Source: Mastigamoeba balamuthi
Taxonomy: Eukaryota > Evosea > Mastigamoebida > Mastigamoebidae
Assembly (NCBI GenBank): GCA_902651635.1
Contig: CACRSC010000046.1
Location: forward strand, 136,476 to 200,475
Direction of reading: 5' to 3'
DNA length: 64,000 nucleotides
Shown: positions 34,201 to 44,060 of the stretch, in pieces
How positions within the stretch are numbered: the stretch's first letter is position 1
Layout of the letters: each line of letters opens with the position of its first letter
Made by a program: the position numbers and the translations under genes
The notes under the pieces: generated by a model
What the model was told of the DNA's origin: nothing
What the model saw: only the letters and a program-made list of their open reading frames with translations
The model's database searches: none

Positions 34201-34769
34201 GGAACACGCGGTACGTGTGCTGCCCGCCGTCGGTGGCCGTCGCGATCGAGACCCTGCGCTTGTCGTCGAATCCTCCCGTGTTCCAGCCGTTGCAGCCGTA
34301 CCAGAGGTACGCGACGTGGGCGCCAGAAGGGACCGCCAGCTTGAACTCGACGTAATCCTTGATTTCCCAGCGGGTTTCAGTGCCGACAGAATAACGGGAG
34401 GCAGTTGTGTACGTTGTAGGCGTAGTCGAGGTCTACTGCTGCACGGGGTGTCTGTGTCAGTACTCGGGAAAACGAGGGCAGCGCGTTGAGAAATATCGAG
34501 TGGTGGAGCGCACCATTGCCGGAGGCAAGTACAAAAGACGAGAGCCCCGTGCCGTCCGCCCTGAGCGCCAGGGAGCCCGACGAGGCGTCGACGGTTCCGT
34601 GCTCGGCAGTCCACCCGTTGGCGCTGCCTGAGGCGAACGACCCCAGAACGGTCGCGCCAGCGTTGAGGGGCTGCTGCGGGTCCACGAGCACCTCGAGGGG
34701 CATGGCGAGGGCCGTAGAGAGCAGCCAGGCGAGTGCCAGTGTGGCGTGTGATAGAGCACAACACCCCAT
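31249..34769 (-). CDS. secreted HExxH metalloprotease-like protein with beta-helix and LamG, copy 3
   Basis: Exons: 34769-34514, 34438-34413 (26 nt), 34357-33713, 33664-33565, 33507-33378, 33331-31249; 1079 residues. The signal peptide is MGCCALSHATLALAWLLSTALA. The zinc motif is HELFH with WWEAMA downstream. Beta-helix turns of the form SATVSGDAVITGSAVVRGAAT are followed by LamG (VYDLDGVDDYVVVADRS to VSLWRIVL). A short Ser/Gln/His linker and a hydrophobic tail (GIASGLAACMLNVAAAV) end the protein. Exon 3 is a multiple of three shorter than in copies 1 and 4, from small losses such as PFDAS for PFGDAS. The three tandem copies share strand and spacing, indicating unequal-crossover expansion. 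Its role, by domain content, would be extracellular or surface proteolysis tied to carbohydrate binding. Confidence 0.85.
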
Positions 34770-35256
34770 GTGTGTTGCAGTGTCAGACCGCGGTTATTTG
34801 TGAATAGAGGATTCTTCAGGGGCGTGAACGTCGTTTTCGAGTGATAACACTTGGGTGACACTTGCCGAGACCGAAGTTGGGCACCAGTGCGCGGAAGCAA
34901 CACTTGAAATCTCAGAGCCCCAACGGTTTTTCTTTGAGCGTCGGCGGTAACGTACCGGAATATTCACACAGCGCATGCTGCACGCAGGTACACACGTCGC
35001 TCTGTGTCACTGCACCAGAGGAATGGATTAACCCGCATTATTGGTCAATGTCAACACTCAGCGTTTTTCGCTCACACAAAGAAAAAGCTGCGCAGCTGCC
35101 AACCGTCGCTGACAGTTTATGACCCACACACGCACACGGGCACACATTCACATGGATACACCAGCACTCACTAGAGACGAGAAGATGGTGGTGACCTCGG
35201 TCTGTGAGCCCGACAGTTAACGTGGCACGCGAGACTTGGAGGGTCCGCAGTGGAGC
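34770..35256. other. intergenic
   Basis: Copy 3 upstream region and U-box gene 3' flank. It contains a CA/CAC-rich stretch (about 35121-35160). No gene seen. Confidence 0.5.
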
Positions 35257-36870
35257 TCATGCGGGGCGGTTGCCTCTGAGCCACTCGGCAATCTCGTTGC
35301 GGAGCGACACGAGGGCCATCAGCGACCCCACGCTCATGGGCTTCCTCGTCATCGGCGACGTCCCGCGGGCCAGCAGCCACTTCTCGATGGCCGCCCGCTC
35401 GTAGAAGAACCCGTCGGGGGCCACGACGGGGTCCCTCATCAGCCCCAGCGTGATGGGGCACTTGAACATCGGCGGCACCCTCTGCTCCAGTGCCGCGGCC
35501 GCCCCCTCCAGAGGAGGGGCAGCTGCCGCTGCCTGCTGAGCACCGCCGGGGGTGCCGTCTGCCGGGGCGTCAGCGGGCGCGCGGAGCCTGGTGAAGAAGT
35601 GGGTGAGGGCGTCCATGTGGGCCTTGTGGAGCTCGCCGGTCTTGCGCTGCAGCTTGATCTTGTCGCCCCCGGGCACGTCCAGCGCCATCACGGCGTCGGC
35701 GTCGAACAGCAGCCGCTCGCCCGTCAGCCCCGCGGACCTCGCCTGCTGCCCGATGGCCTCGGAGAAGCCCTGGGCCCGCATCCACGCTGCCACCTGCTCC
35801 TCCGTCCACGACGGCGCCATCACCGCGTCCCGCACCTCCTCCGGCAGCCGCGCCGCCACCGTCGTCTCCAGCGCAGCGTCGCTCAGCGTCAGCCGCCCGA
35901 ACGTCTTGATCGTCTGGCACACGTGCAGGATCCGCGCCCTGTCCCCAGCGCCCTCCACCCCCAGGCAGCTCTGCAGCTGCTTCGTGTCCACTATCTCCAG
36001 CACCGCCCCGTCCACGTTGTTCCGCTCGAACAGCCCGCACAGCTCCCGCAGCCCCACCTCCTTCAGCACGTCCACCACGTCCCCGCACGTCAGAGCCCCC
36101 AGCTTCATCGACGAGATCCGCTCCCCCAGCTCCGCCTCCCGCTTCCCCACCTCCTCCAGCTGTGCCTCGCAGTGCTTGTGGCACTCCGCCGTTCTCTCCG
36201 CCTCCTGGCTTGCCGCGCTGGCCTCGCTCTCGGCCCGCTGCTGCTGCTCCACCGCGGCTGTCTCCGCTTCGACCGACCTTTTCAGATGCGCGCTCTCGGC
36301 GTCCAGGCGCTGCTGCGCCTCCACGAGTGCGCGCTGCGCCTCGGCCACGCGGTCGCGCTGGGCCTGCGTCGCCTGCGCCGCCTCGCGGGCGGCTGCGACG
36401 CACTTGTTCCTGCGCTCCGCTGCTGCCGCTGCCCTCTTGCTGGCCGCCAGGTTGCGCTCGAACGAAGCCTCGAACTTGGCGCGGCAGGCGGTGGCCTGTG
36501 TCATGGGCCCGCTGTTTTCGTCCACCTCTATGCTCACCACTGGCGCTGGAGCAGCAGCGGGTTGCTGTGGCGGAAGCATCATTGCATCCGCTGCTGCATT
36601 GGAGACTACCTTCTGGGCTGCTGCTGCTGCGGCAACTACTGCGGGAGCTGTAAAAGCAGGGACTTCGGAGGCTGCCTGAGCTGCGGGGGTTGCAGGGGCA
36701 ACAGGGGCTGCATGGGCTGCAGGGGCTGCATGGGCTGCAGGGGCTATAGGGGCTGCGGGGGCTGCGGGGGCTGCAGGGGATGCAGGGGCTGCAGGGGCTG
36801 CGGGGGCTTCAGGGGCTTCACGGGCCTGGTGTTCTGCGGGAACTGCGGGCGATAGTGTACAAGGTACCAT
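35257..36870 (-). CDS. U-box E3 ubiquitin ligase with SAM-like domains and coiled coil
   Basis: Single exon, 537 residues, ATG at 36870. Order: an Ala/Pro low-complexity N-terminus encoded by a minisatellite; a helical coiled coil (about 125-255, [20 protein letters not shown]); a first SAM-like unit ([20 protein letters not shown] to [11 protein letters not shown]); a second ([19 protein letters not shown] to KIKLQRKT); and a C-terminal U-box ([20 protein letters not shown], then [10 protein letters not shown], ending [10 protein letters not shown]). U-boxes recruit E2 enzymes without zinc; SAM domains and the coiled coil suggest an oligomeric scaffold. An additional upstream exon cannot be excluded because the N-terminus is low-complexity. 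Confidence 0.85.
   Translation of the reverse strand: MVPCTLSPAVPAEHQAREAPEAPAAPAAPASPAAPAAPAAPIAPAAHAAPAAHAAPVAPATPAAQAASEVPAFTAPAVVAAAAAAQKVVSNAAADAMMLPPQQPAAAPAPVVSIEVDENSGPMTQATACRAKFEASFERNLAASKRAAAAAERRNKCVAAAREAAQATQAQRDRVAEAQRALVEAQQRLDAESAHLKRSVEAETAAVEQQQRAESEASAASQEAERTAECHKHCEAQLEEVGKREAELGERISSMKLGALTCGDVVDVLKEVGLRELCGLFERNNVDGAVLEIVDTKQLQSCLGVEGAGDRARILHVCQTIKTFGRLTLSDAALETTVAARLPEEVRDAVMAPSWTEEQVAAWMRAQGFSEAIGQQARSAGLTGERLLFDADAVMALDVPGGDKIKLQRKTGELHKAHMDALTHFFTRLRAPADAPADGTPGGAQQAAAAAPPLEGAAAALEQRVPPMFKCPITLGLMRDPVVAPDGFFYERAAIEKWLLARGTSPMTRKPMSVGSLMALVSLRNEIAEWLRGNRPA
36680..36838. repeat. GGGGCTGCA-type minisatellite
   Basis: Imperfect 9- to 12-bp units (GGGCTGCAG, GGGCTGCAT) encode the Ala/Pro repeat at the N-terminus of the U-box protein on the minus strand. 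Confidence 0.75.
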
Positions 36871-37153
36871 TATGTCCTTGTGGCTGGCCTGAAGAGACTA
36901 ATCAGAGCGCGCTAACGCAACAACGAAGAACTTACCAGGTACTTCATGACCCTGGTTGCATTCTTGTGCTTGGCCTGATGGAGGAGCTCTGGATCCAGCG
37001 GGTTTCCCTGAACTGTTGGTGGACAGGTTAGGTGCGGCTAGAGGTCAAGTGCGCGCGGCAGCGCACCCGAGATCCATTGTAGGGATGATAGGTGGAGGAA
37101 GGTCAGGGGGAGAGCTCGCAGTTGGTTTCTCTTCACTGGCATGACGCCTGTTG

Positions 37154-37955
37154 TCAGCAAGAGACGGGACAGCGAATCGTACAGCCGAACTTCTCCAGAA
37201 ATGAGAGGTTCCCGATCTCTTTGGGGAGAACAGCGATTTGGTTTCTGTCCGCTGTGGAACGGGTCGGTTATACTATGAGTTCAAAAGGTAGCGACACATA
37301 CCGAACAGCCCCTTCAGGCTGACGAGCTTGCCGATTGACGGCGGAAGCTCAGTGATCTTGTTGCTGTCCACTGCAGCGTCTGCGGTGAGAAGCAGGAATA
37401 CAATGGGTCGAATCGAACCGAACAGTCTGGTCAGGTTGTTCAGTAGACCAATCTCGGATGGCAGCGACTCGATGGCATTGTTGTTCGCTGGAATAGCTGT
37501 CGTAAGAAACGAGAATATGACTTGGTCGATACCGCGCAGCTGCTGAAGCTTCGTGAGCCCCCCAATTTCAGGGGGAATGGCCTCGATTTCGTTAGCGGAC
37601 ACTGAGAGACGTGGGTAGTCAGTACTCTGGTGGCCGATTCAGTTTGGCTCACCGTCCAGCCAAGTCAAGTTGACCAGATGGCCGATCTCTGCCGGAAGAG
37701 CCCTCAGATGATTGGTGTTCACTGAAGGAAGAGAGTCAGTTGCGATGAGCCGACCAGAAGGTTCACCGTCGAGCCACGTGAGATTCGTGAGCAGCCCTAT
37801 CTCCGCAGGGAGACTGGAGAGCTCGTTCTCCATCGCTGTAATGAGCTGTGTCAAACAGCAGACAACCAGGAGGAGAGAGGGTGCACCATTCAACGTCCAC
37901 AGGTGCGTCAGGCGACCGACATCGCCAGGGAGACCGCAGATGTTCTTCTCTTGCA
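37154..37955 (-). CDS. LRR exon block B (seven leucine-rich repeats)
   Basis: Seven exons on the minus strand: 37955-37887, 37835-37767, 37721-37653, 37601-37533, 37487-37419, 37370-37302 and a terminal 37251-37154. The first six are exactly 69 nt with phase-1 introns at both ends. Each encodes one 23-residue repeat of the type N-x-L-x-x-LP-x-EIG-x-L-x-x-L. The last exon runs past the repeat boundary because its donor is absent, ending in CTIRCPVSC and a stop. No start codon with correct phase was found. The block is either the 3' half of one gene with block A, through alternative splicing around exon 10, or a separate gene whose first exon overlaps A. Confidence 0.75.
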
Positions 37956-37969
37956 CTGTTTTCCATCTG

Positions 37970-39710
37970 TCAGCTGCAGTGTTGGAGGGGAGGAAGGTAG
38001 TCACAATCCAGCCGAAGGCTGACGTTGCTTCCCAGCGTGACTGAGACGACGTAGGGCATTCCAACTTTCCTCGGGCACAGAAGGTGAACAACCTCTTTGG
38101 CCGTCTGCTGGGACTGCGGCCCCTGCTGGCAAGCCTCCTGCTTCACTCTGCTCGGGGGATCTGGGGCTGCTGCCTGGCACTGAGGGGCCACTGCGGGGTG
38201 GCCACGGGGCTGTGACGAAAGCCACTTCATGAGCTCCGACAGCCCGGCAGGCGTCCCGCACTTGCAGGCCATGATATCCAGCGCTCCCTCGAAGGGGTTC
38301 TCGGCGACTGCGACACCAGTGTCAGCGCTGGGTGTTGTTCATCGCTGTGTGAATGCACTCGACAGGTCCGCCAGGCTGGAGAGCGAGCTCAGCTCGGCAG
38401 GGAGTGTCGTGAGCCTGTTTCCGCTCGCTTTTTGCAAAGACGTCAGCGCGTAGGGTCGGTCCGCAGGCGGAGGGGCGAGACTCGTTACCATCGAGTTTCT
38501 GCAGTTTGGCGAGCATCCCAACCTCGGCCGGAAGCTCCGAGATCCTGTTGCGCGCCACTTCAAGACACCACGGCATCGCGTCAGGTCTCGCTGCAGGTCG
38601 GAACGCGGGTCATACGCAGCAGCTGGCTGAGGTTCGAGAGGCGCCCCAGCCCGGCAGGCAGCGCGAACAGTCTGTTGGCAGACACTGTTGTCCCGGGTGA
38701 GCAACTGCGGCAGGAGGGACCCCCCTGGTGCACTCACCATTGAGCGTCTGCAGTCCTGCCAGCTTCCATGTCTCGGCTGGGAGCTCCTTGAGCTCGTTGT
38801 TGCTCGCTTGCAGAGCAGAGAGCAGTGAGAGGCGTTCGGGGGAAAGACGCTCACCGTCCAAGACGCGAAGGCTCGTGAGGCTGCAGATCTCCGGGGGTAG
38901 AGCGACGAGGTTGTTTCTGCCCACTGGGCCCGCAGGTGTGAGTTGCGAGTTGGGTGAGTGGCCGAGTGGCGGCCCAGCAAGTAAGGGCACGTTGCAGCTG
39001 CTGCAGGTTGGAGAGCAGCCCCAGCTCCCCGGGCAGCTGCGCCAGCGCGTTGCTGTGCACTGTGTGTTGTGCGCCTGTGAGTGTCGAGCTGTGCTGCCAC
39101 TGGCTTGGAGGGCGCTGCGCAACGGTCGAGCTGCAGCAGGTTGGTGAGGAGTCCGATCTCCGGGGGCACTGCCGTCAGCTGGTTCTCCACCACTGCCAGC
39201 GGCCGGGTGGGGCGTTAGTGCGCTGAGCTGCTGGGGGGAGACAGCAGCGCAGTCTCTCTTGGGCGCCACATACCGCGCATGCACTGCAGGTTGGTCAGCT
39301 TGCCGATGTCCGAGGGCAGCGCGACCACGTCGCGTCCCACCACTGCTTGGCGCCACAGCGAATTCGAATAAGCGCACGGGCAGGTGTGTTGGGTTTTTTT
39401 GTTTGTTGTGCTGTGCTGTGCTGTGCTGTGTGTTTTGGGCGAATCGGCTGTGCGCCGAGTGCCGGGGGAGGGGGGGTTGGGCGAGACCTTCGAAGATCCT
39501 CTGGTCGGTGTTGACCGAGAGCCAGACCTCGACGTCCTCCGTGGGCGACTGGTGCGGCGCTACCGACAGCGACGACTGCGGCGACGGCGCCGCTGGGCCC
39601 GCGCCGCCGTCGATATCGTCGACGCCCTTGGCAGGGGACGCTCTGAACCTGGTGGAGGCGGGCTCCTGCCGCAGAGTGTCACCGGTCTCTTCGCGCGGTC
39701 TTTTGCTCAT
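37970..39710 (-). CDS. leucine-rich-repeat protein, block A (eight repeats, one per exon)
   Basis: Ten exons: 39710-39488, then eight of exactly 69 nt (39342-39274, 39192-39124, 39059-38991, 38923-38855, 38806-38738, 38684-38616, 38557-38489, 38427-38359), then 38307-37970; 370 residues. Exon 1 (MSKRPREETG) is basic then Ser/Pro-rich and has no signal peptide. Each 69-nt exon encodes one 23-residue LRR (such as NNLVALPPEICSLTSLRVLD). The final exon starts with ENPFEGALDIM, the usual cap after intracellular LRR arrays. All introns are phase 1 and mostly 48-81 nt. Intracellular LRRs of this class usually bind proteins, Ras-like GTPases among them. Confidence 0.8.
39407..39430. repeat. (GCTGT)n microsatellite
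   Basis: Four to five pentanucleotide units lie in intron 1 of LRR block A. Confidence 0.75.
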
Positions 39711-40178
39711 TTGCCAGTAGGTTTTTTGAATGCGACGAGGCGCCCACACAGAAGACACACTGCGGGAAAATCAGACAAAGGGGAGGAGCGGGTTCCGAGA
39801 TTGCACCGCACGCAGATCGCGAGGCGGGTGGGTTGTGGCTACATCTGTGGCGGTTGGAGTGGGTCGCGTGGGCTATAGGATGAGTCAGCCACAACGGTCT
39901 GAGAGGCTTGGTGCCACACCGCATCGTGTTGGGCCCACGTAGGCAGAGTGGTTCCGATAGCAGTAGTGATGCCGGACCACCAGAACGCAGCGAGGTATGT
40001 GCAAGCAGTAAGAGGGTGATCATTCATTCTGCCCGGCAAGGGGGGCATTCCACCAGCACGTCAGCACGCGCGTGTGGGAGGGGAGGGTATGTCAGGCACT
40101 CGGCGTGACGCAATTGGGATGGCAGAGCTCTCCCCGGGCGCGGGCGGCAGCGCTGCAAAGCTCGGGTGGTGCCCCCTC
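39711..40178. other. intergenic
   Basis: LRR gene upstream region and F-box gene 3' flank. No feature recognised. Confidence 0.5.
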
Positions 40179-42243
40179 TCAGTTGCCGTTGGAGATGTGC
40201 ACAATGTACTCGTACTCGTCCTCCTCGACCGCCAGCGACGAGTCGGCCAGAGCGTCCGAGATCCTCTGCGCGTCGTCCTCGTCGGCTACGCAGTGCATCG
40301 ACAGGCGCTTCATGGCCTCGAGGCGCGGCGTCACGTCGGCGTCGTCGAGCAGGTCCGAGAACTGCCCGACGTTCCTCAGCGACAGCTCGCGGAGCTTCGG
40401 GAACGCGTCGAGAATCGTCGTGATGAACGACGAGGGCACCAGGCCGGCCTCGAGCGTGTACATGATCGACAGCGACTCGAGCGTGGCGCTGCTGATGGCC
40501 TGCAGCGCCTCGAGGACCTCGCCGAGCTGGCGGTCGGCGTCGGCCGAGATGCAGAGGTCGACGGCGCGCAGGTCGCTGAGCTGCTCGGCCTCCTCGTCCT
40601 CGCCCTCGGGCACGACGACGAGGTACTCGATCGAGCTCTGCAGGATGCCCAGCAGCGCCCCGCAGTCGCCCGCGAACTCGAACCTCTGCAGCCTCTCGCC
40701 GAGCCCGATGAACTGCGCGGGCTGTCAGTCAATTCGAGAGCAATTGAATTCGAAATGGTGGAGAGAGAATACAACAGGCCTTGGAGCCGCGCCTGCGGTG
40801 CTCGGGGTAGGGGGCCTCGGCGATGACGAGCTTGCGGAGCGCGGGGCACCTGTTGACGAAGTGGCCGAACGACGGGTCGGTCGACGCGTGCACGTGCGAG
40901 GCGTGGCAGACGGCGACGACGCTCTCGATGGCCGCGAGGTCGCCGTCGCGCCTGAGGACCGCGCCGAGGTCGAACCCCGCGTGCGCGTCGACGCAGACGC
41001 TCGTCACCGAGTCGCAGTGCAGCAGCGCCTCGGCGACGGTGCTGCCGCCGGCGCGGATCTCGCGCAGCGCGGGGCACGAGCGGTGCAGGGCCTCGCCGAA
41101 GCCCTCGCTGGGGTCCTCATCGGGCTCGCCGTCCATGTTGATGGCCAGCGTGCGCAGCGCGGGGAGCACCGGCTGCGCCTGCGAGCCCGCGAAGAGCAGC
41201 ACCTCGAAGTTGTCGATGTCGCCCGCGACGAGGTCGGTGAGCTCGGGCAGGCACCTGTCGCCCTCGGGCAGCGCGCCCACGCAGTTGGTGAGCCCCTGCA
41301 CGCAGGCGCTGGCCGCCCCGTACGACACCTCGCTGCCCCCGCCGTACACGCGCAGCGCGCGCACCTGCCGCCCGCGGCGCTCGCACAGGGCCTCGAGCGG
41401 CGCGAACGCGTCGCCCTGCTCGCCGTCGGACCCCTCGCCGCCCTCGCCCTCGCCCTCGGCGCCGGCGCCGTCGTCCTCGCGGACGATGGAGATTTCGGGA
41501 ATCGAGAGCTCGCGCAGCCTGCGCAGCGAGAGCAGCTGGCCCAGCGCCTCGCGCGTGAACGCCGTGCCCTCGGCGAAGGCCAGCGCCTCGGCGATGGGCG
41601 TCGCGTCGGCGATGGTCTCGAGGTCCTCGGCCGAGACGTAGTTCTCCGAGAACACGTCATCGCCGATCTCGAGGCGCGTGACGTGGACCGCCTGCGGGCA
41701 CTTGCGCACAAAGAGCGCCAGGTCGTCGACGTCGTCGATGGTGACGTGGCGCCACAGCGAGGCGTCGCGCGCGGCGTCGCGGGCGGCCCGACACGTCATC
41801 GCGAAGCTCGCGAGGTCCGCGTGGCTCAGGCGGCGCAGCACGCGCTCCACCAGCACCCCGCGCGGCATCGCCGCCAGCAGCCCGCTCCAGGGCTGCGCCC
41901 GCGTGCGCCACGTCACGGGGACACCCCCGTTGAATTCGCGAATATTAAAAAACCGAGCAAACGCGCTCGTCGAGGGTGACGAGAAGCGGAGGAAAACGCG
42001 GGGAGCAGAGGCGGCAGAAAGGGGCAGTAGCGGGAGGAAGCTCGGGAGGGGCTTGGAGGAACTCGGGTGGTCTCTCAGTTGTATGTGCGGGGGCTGAGAG
42101 GGTGGGGGCCGGACCTGGGGGGTGGGAAGCGAGAGCGTGCGGGTGATGTGTGCGAGCTCGGAGCGCAGGGAGGCGAGGTCCGAGCGCAGGGTGGCGTTCT
42201 CGGCGCGCAGGGACACGATCTGCTGTGCGAGGTCTGCGGACAT
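40179..42243 (-). CDS. F-box protein with LRR-like C-terminal region, 3 exons
   Basis: Exon 1 is 42243-42115 (a short coiled coil, SADLAQQIVSLRAENATLRS). The intron 42114-41893 is 222 nt, in frame and stop-free. Exon 2 runs from 41892 to about 40828. Exon 3 is 40721-40179; about 579 residues if the second donor is at 40827. An F-box opens exon 2: MPRGVLVERVLRRLSHADL, then FAMTCRAARDAARDASLWRHV. Irregular leucine-rich units follow (CPALREIR, CPALRKLVI, FPKLRELSLRN), as in FBXL proteins. It is probably the substrate adaptor of an SCF ubiquitin ligase. The donor of intron 2 is not certain: no GT in the expected phase has a strong context. The acceptor (TTGACTGACAG) is clear. Both introns hold AATTCAA-type islands. 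Confidence 0.75.
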
Positions 42244-42441
42244 GAGGAACGGAGACAACGGACAAACACGGCACAGCTTGTGTGGCCAATTAATTGTCGT
42301 TATGGCATGGTTGATTCACTGGGTGCAATCTTAATCAAACGGCCTTGAAAAGGGGAATTGCATTCAGAAGGAGACAGTTTTTCGAACCCACTTCGCCCTG
42401 TCAGAACAGAAAGAGAACAACAGTAACGATGGAAAATATAT

Positions 42442-42514
42442 TGGAGGTTCGGGGCTTCGATCCCCGTGCCTCTCCCATGCCAAGGGAGTGCTCTACCAAG
42501 TGAGCTAAACCCCC
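42442..42514 (-). tRNA. tRNA-Ala (GGC anticodon)
   Basis: 73 nt, read on the minus strand. Acceptor stem GGGGGTT pairs with AACCTCC and contains the G3-U70 wobble that identifies alanine tRNAs. D arm GCTC/GAGC; anticodon stem CTCCC/GGGAG with loop TTGGCAT (anticodon GGC); T arm CGGGG/CCCCG with loop ATCGAAG. No intron and no encoded CCA. Confidence 0.95.
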
Positions 42515-42664
42515 ACTCACACATATCGACTTCCCCGAAGACCTTTCAGATTGAAAGTGGAGACACACCAACTTCCAGCTTTAACATTTAATCGGTGAAA
42601 TTATTTCCGCTGATTGACTTGAGTTTTCTTTCTTTATTTCTATTTCTAACACCTCCAAGCGCTT

Positions 42665-43596
42665 CTATGGCCACATTGATGTTCCAGAGAAGAAAGAAGA
42701 ACAAGAGGGCCAACTAATTCCAAGTGACCTGCACAGCTTTCCGGCAGGTATAGTATAGAGGGACAGGTTGTAATACTTGCTCTGAGACCACTCGTGGCCG
42801 CCGAGGTCCTGCGTGTGGTTGAACACCCACGCCAGGGCTACGAGGTCTCTGTTGTCCCGCCGAATGACGACCTTCCAAAATGCATCTGGTACCCATACAT
42901 GCAGCTCGCCCAGGTCGCCGATGGTCGCCCTCTTCTGAGTGGCCCCGTAGAATATCGGCCCGCTGATGACCCACAGCTCGCCGTACTTGTCAGCCCACTC
43001 GGAGACCTTGTTCTCCAGTTGGGCCCACACGCCCGCGTTGAATTCGCGCAGCTGCGGGCATGCGTTGAGAACCGTGTGCGACTGCAGGCCCGCCTGCTCT
43101 CCTGCTCTGTCGGCGTCCTTCTTCCTGAACATGTGGCCCCTCGTGTACCTTTCGTGCCAGAGCGCATTTCGCGTCAGTTGATTTCCATCATCGTCGCATC
43201 TCGAAGGAATTTGGTGCACCCCGAATTTCTGTATGACGTGTCATCGGGGGCTTCGCCGGAGGCGTGCAGGTATTCGTCGGTGCGCCACGGGGACGGCCGC
43301 GCGTACGCGGGGTAGGAGAACCCTGGAGGCACCGCGGCGACCCTCCCCGAGACCCACGCGGGCACGCCCTGCGTGTCGGGCCACCCGTCCCCGTCGTCGT
43401 CGTCCCCCGAGCCGTCAAAGCACACGCTGAAGGCCTCGTAGTGGCGCAGGTGGTCCGCGCTCGCGCAGGCCGGCGCGTAGAGCGTGTTCGCGGTGGGCGT
43501 CGGTGAGGAACCGTCGAGACCCGGCGAGAGCAGCCACCTCGCGCACAGCGCGGCGAGCGCGGCCACCAGGGCGGTCTTCAACACGCTGGAAAACAT
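42665..43596 (-). CDS. DNA/RNA non-specific endonuclease, EndoG/NUC1 family
   Basis: Exon 1 is 43596-43220, the intron is 43219-43149 (71 nt), exon 2 is 43148-42665; about 286 residues. An N-terminal hydrophobic segment (VLKTALVAALAALCARWLL) is a signal anchor, signal peptide or mitochondrial targeting region. The splice reconstitutes SGYTRGHM, the active-site motif of the beta-beta-alpha-Me nucleases, normally DRGH; the His general base is kept, but Asp is replaced by Thr. Downstream are the usual Asn-x-x-PQ element (LNACPQLREFN), the W-x-LE-x-KV helix and LWVISGPIFYG. The family cuts single- and double-stranded nucleic acids with Mg2+. The C-terminal 40 residues are less conserved and the exact 3' end may involve another intron. 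Confidence 0.8.
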
Positions 43597-44060
43597 GTGG
43601 AAATCCACACCGCCGCCCGGAAGAGGCGATGCTCCCTCCGGCAGGGAAAGGAGCGGTGAGAAATGCGCAAGGGAAAAGCTCGCAGGGGAAAACGGACCAC
43701 GCAGAAAACGGAGAGGAGGGGGATCGAGCACCCGCTGGTTCTGCGGAGCCGAGGGTGTGTTTTTCAGAATTCATGTATGCGTGGACACGGGCCGGCCCAC
43801 ACGTGTTGGGGCAGACGAGTTTTTGGGGGTGCAAACACGTTGTTTTTCCTCGAGCTGTTGCTCCTAAGTCACAGGGGGGGTGCACGTGATCCGCAAAGAT
43901 TTCCACCCGCTTTCTACAAAATCATACACACGAAAGCCCTGCGTACCCCAAGAAAGGCGCCTTTTGCACCCCACACTTAAAACCCGCCACCGTTCAGCAC
44001 CAACGCACCGTCTCGCACCGCAGCCCACCGCGCAGCAGCACCCAGACACACCGCCCGGCA
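43597..44060. other. divergent intergenic region
   Basis: Shared upstream region of the nuclease (-) and WD-repeat (+) genes. No specific motif identified. Confidence 0.5.
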
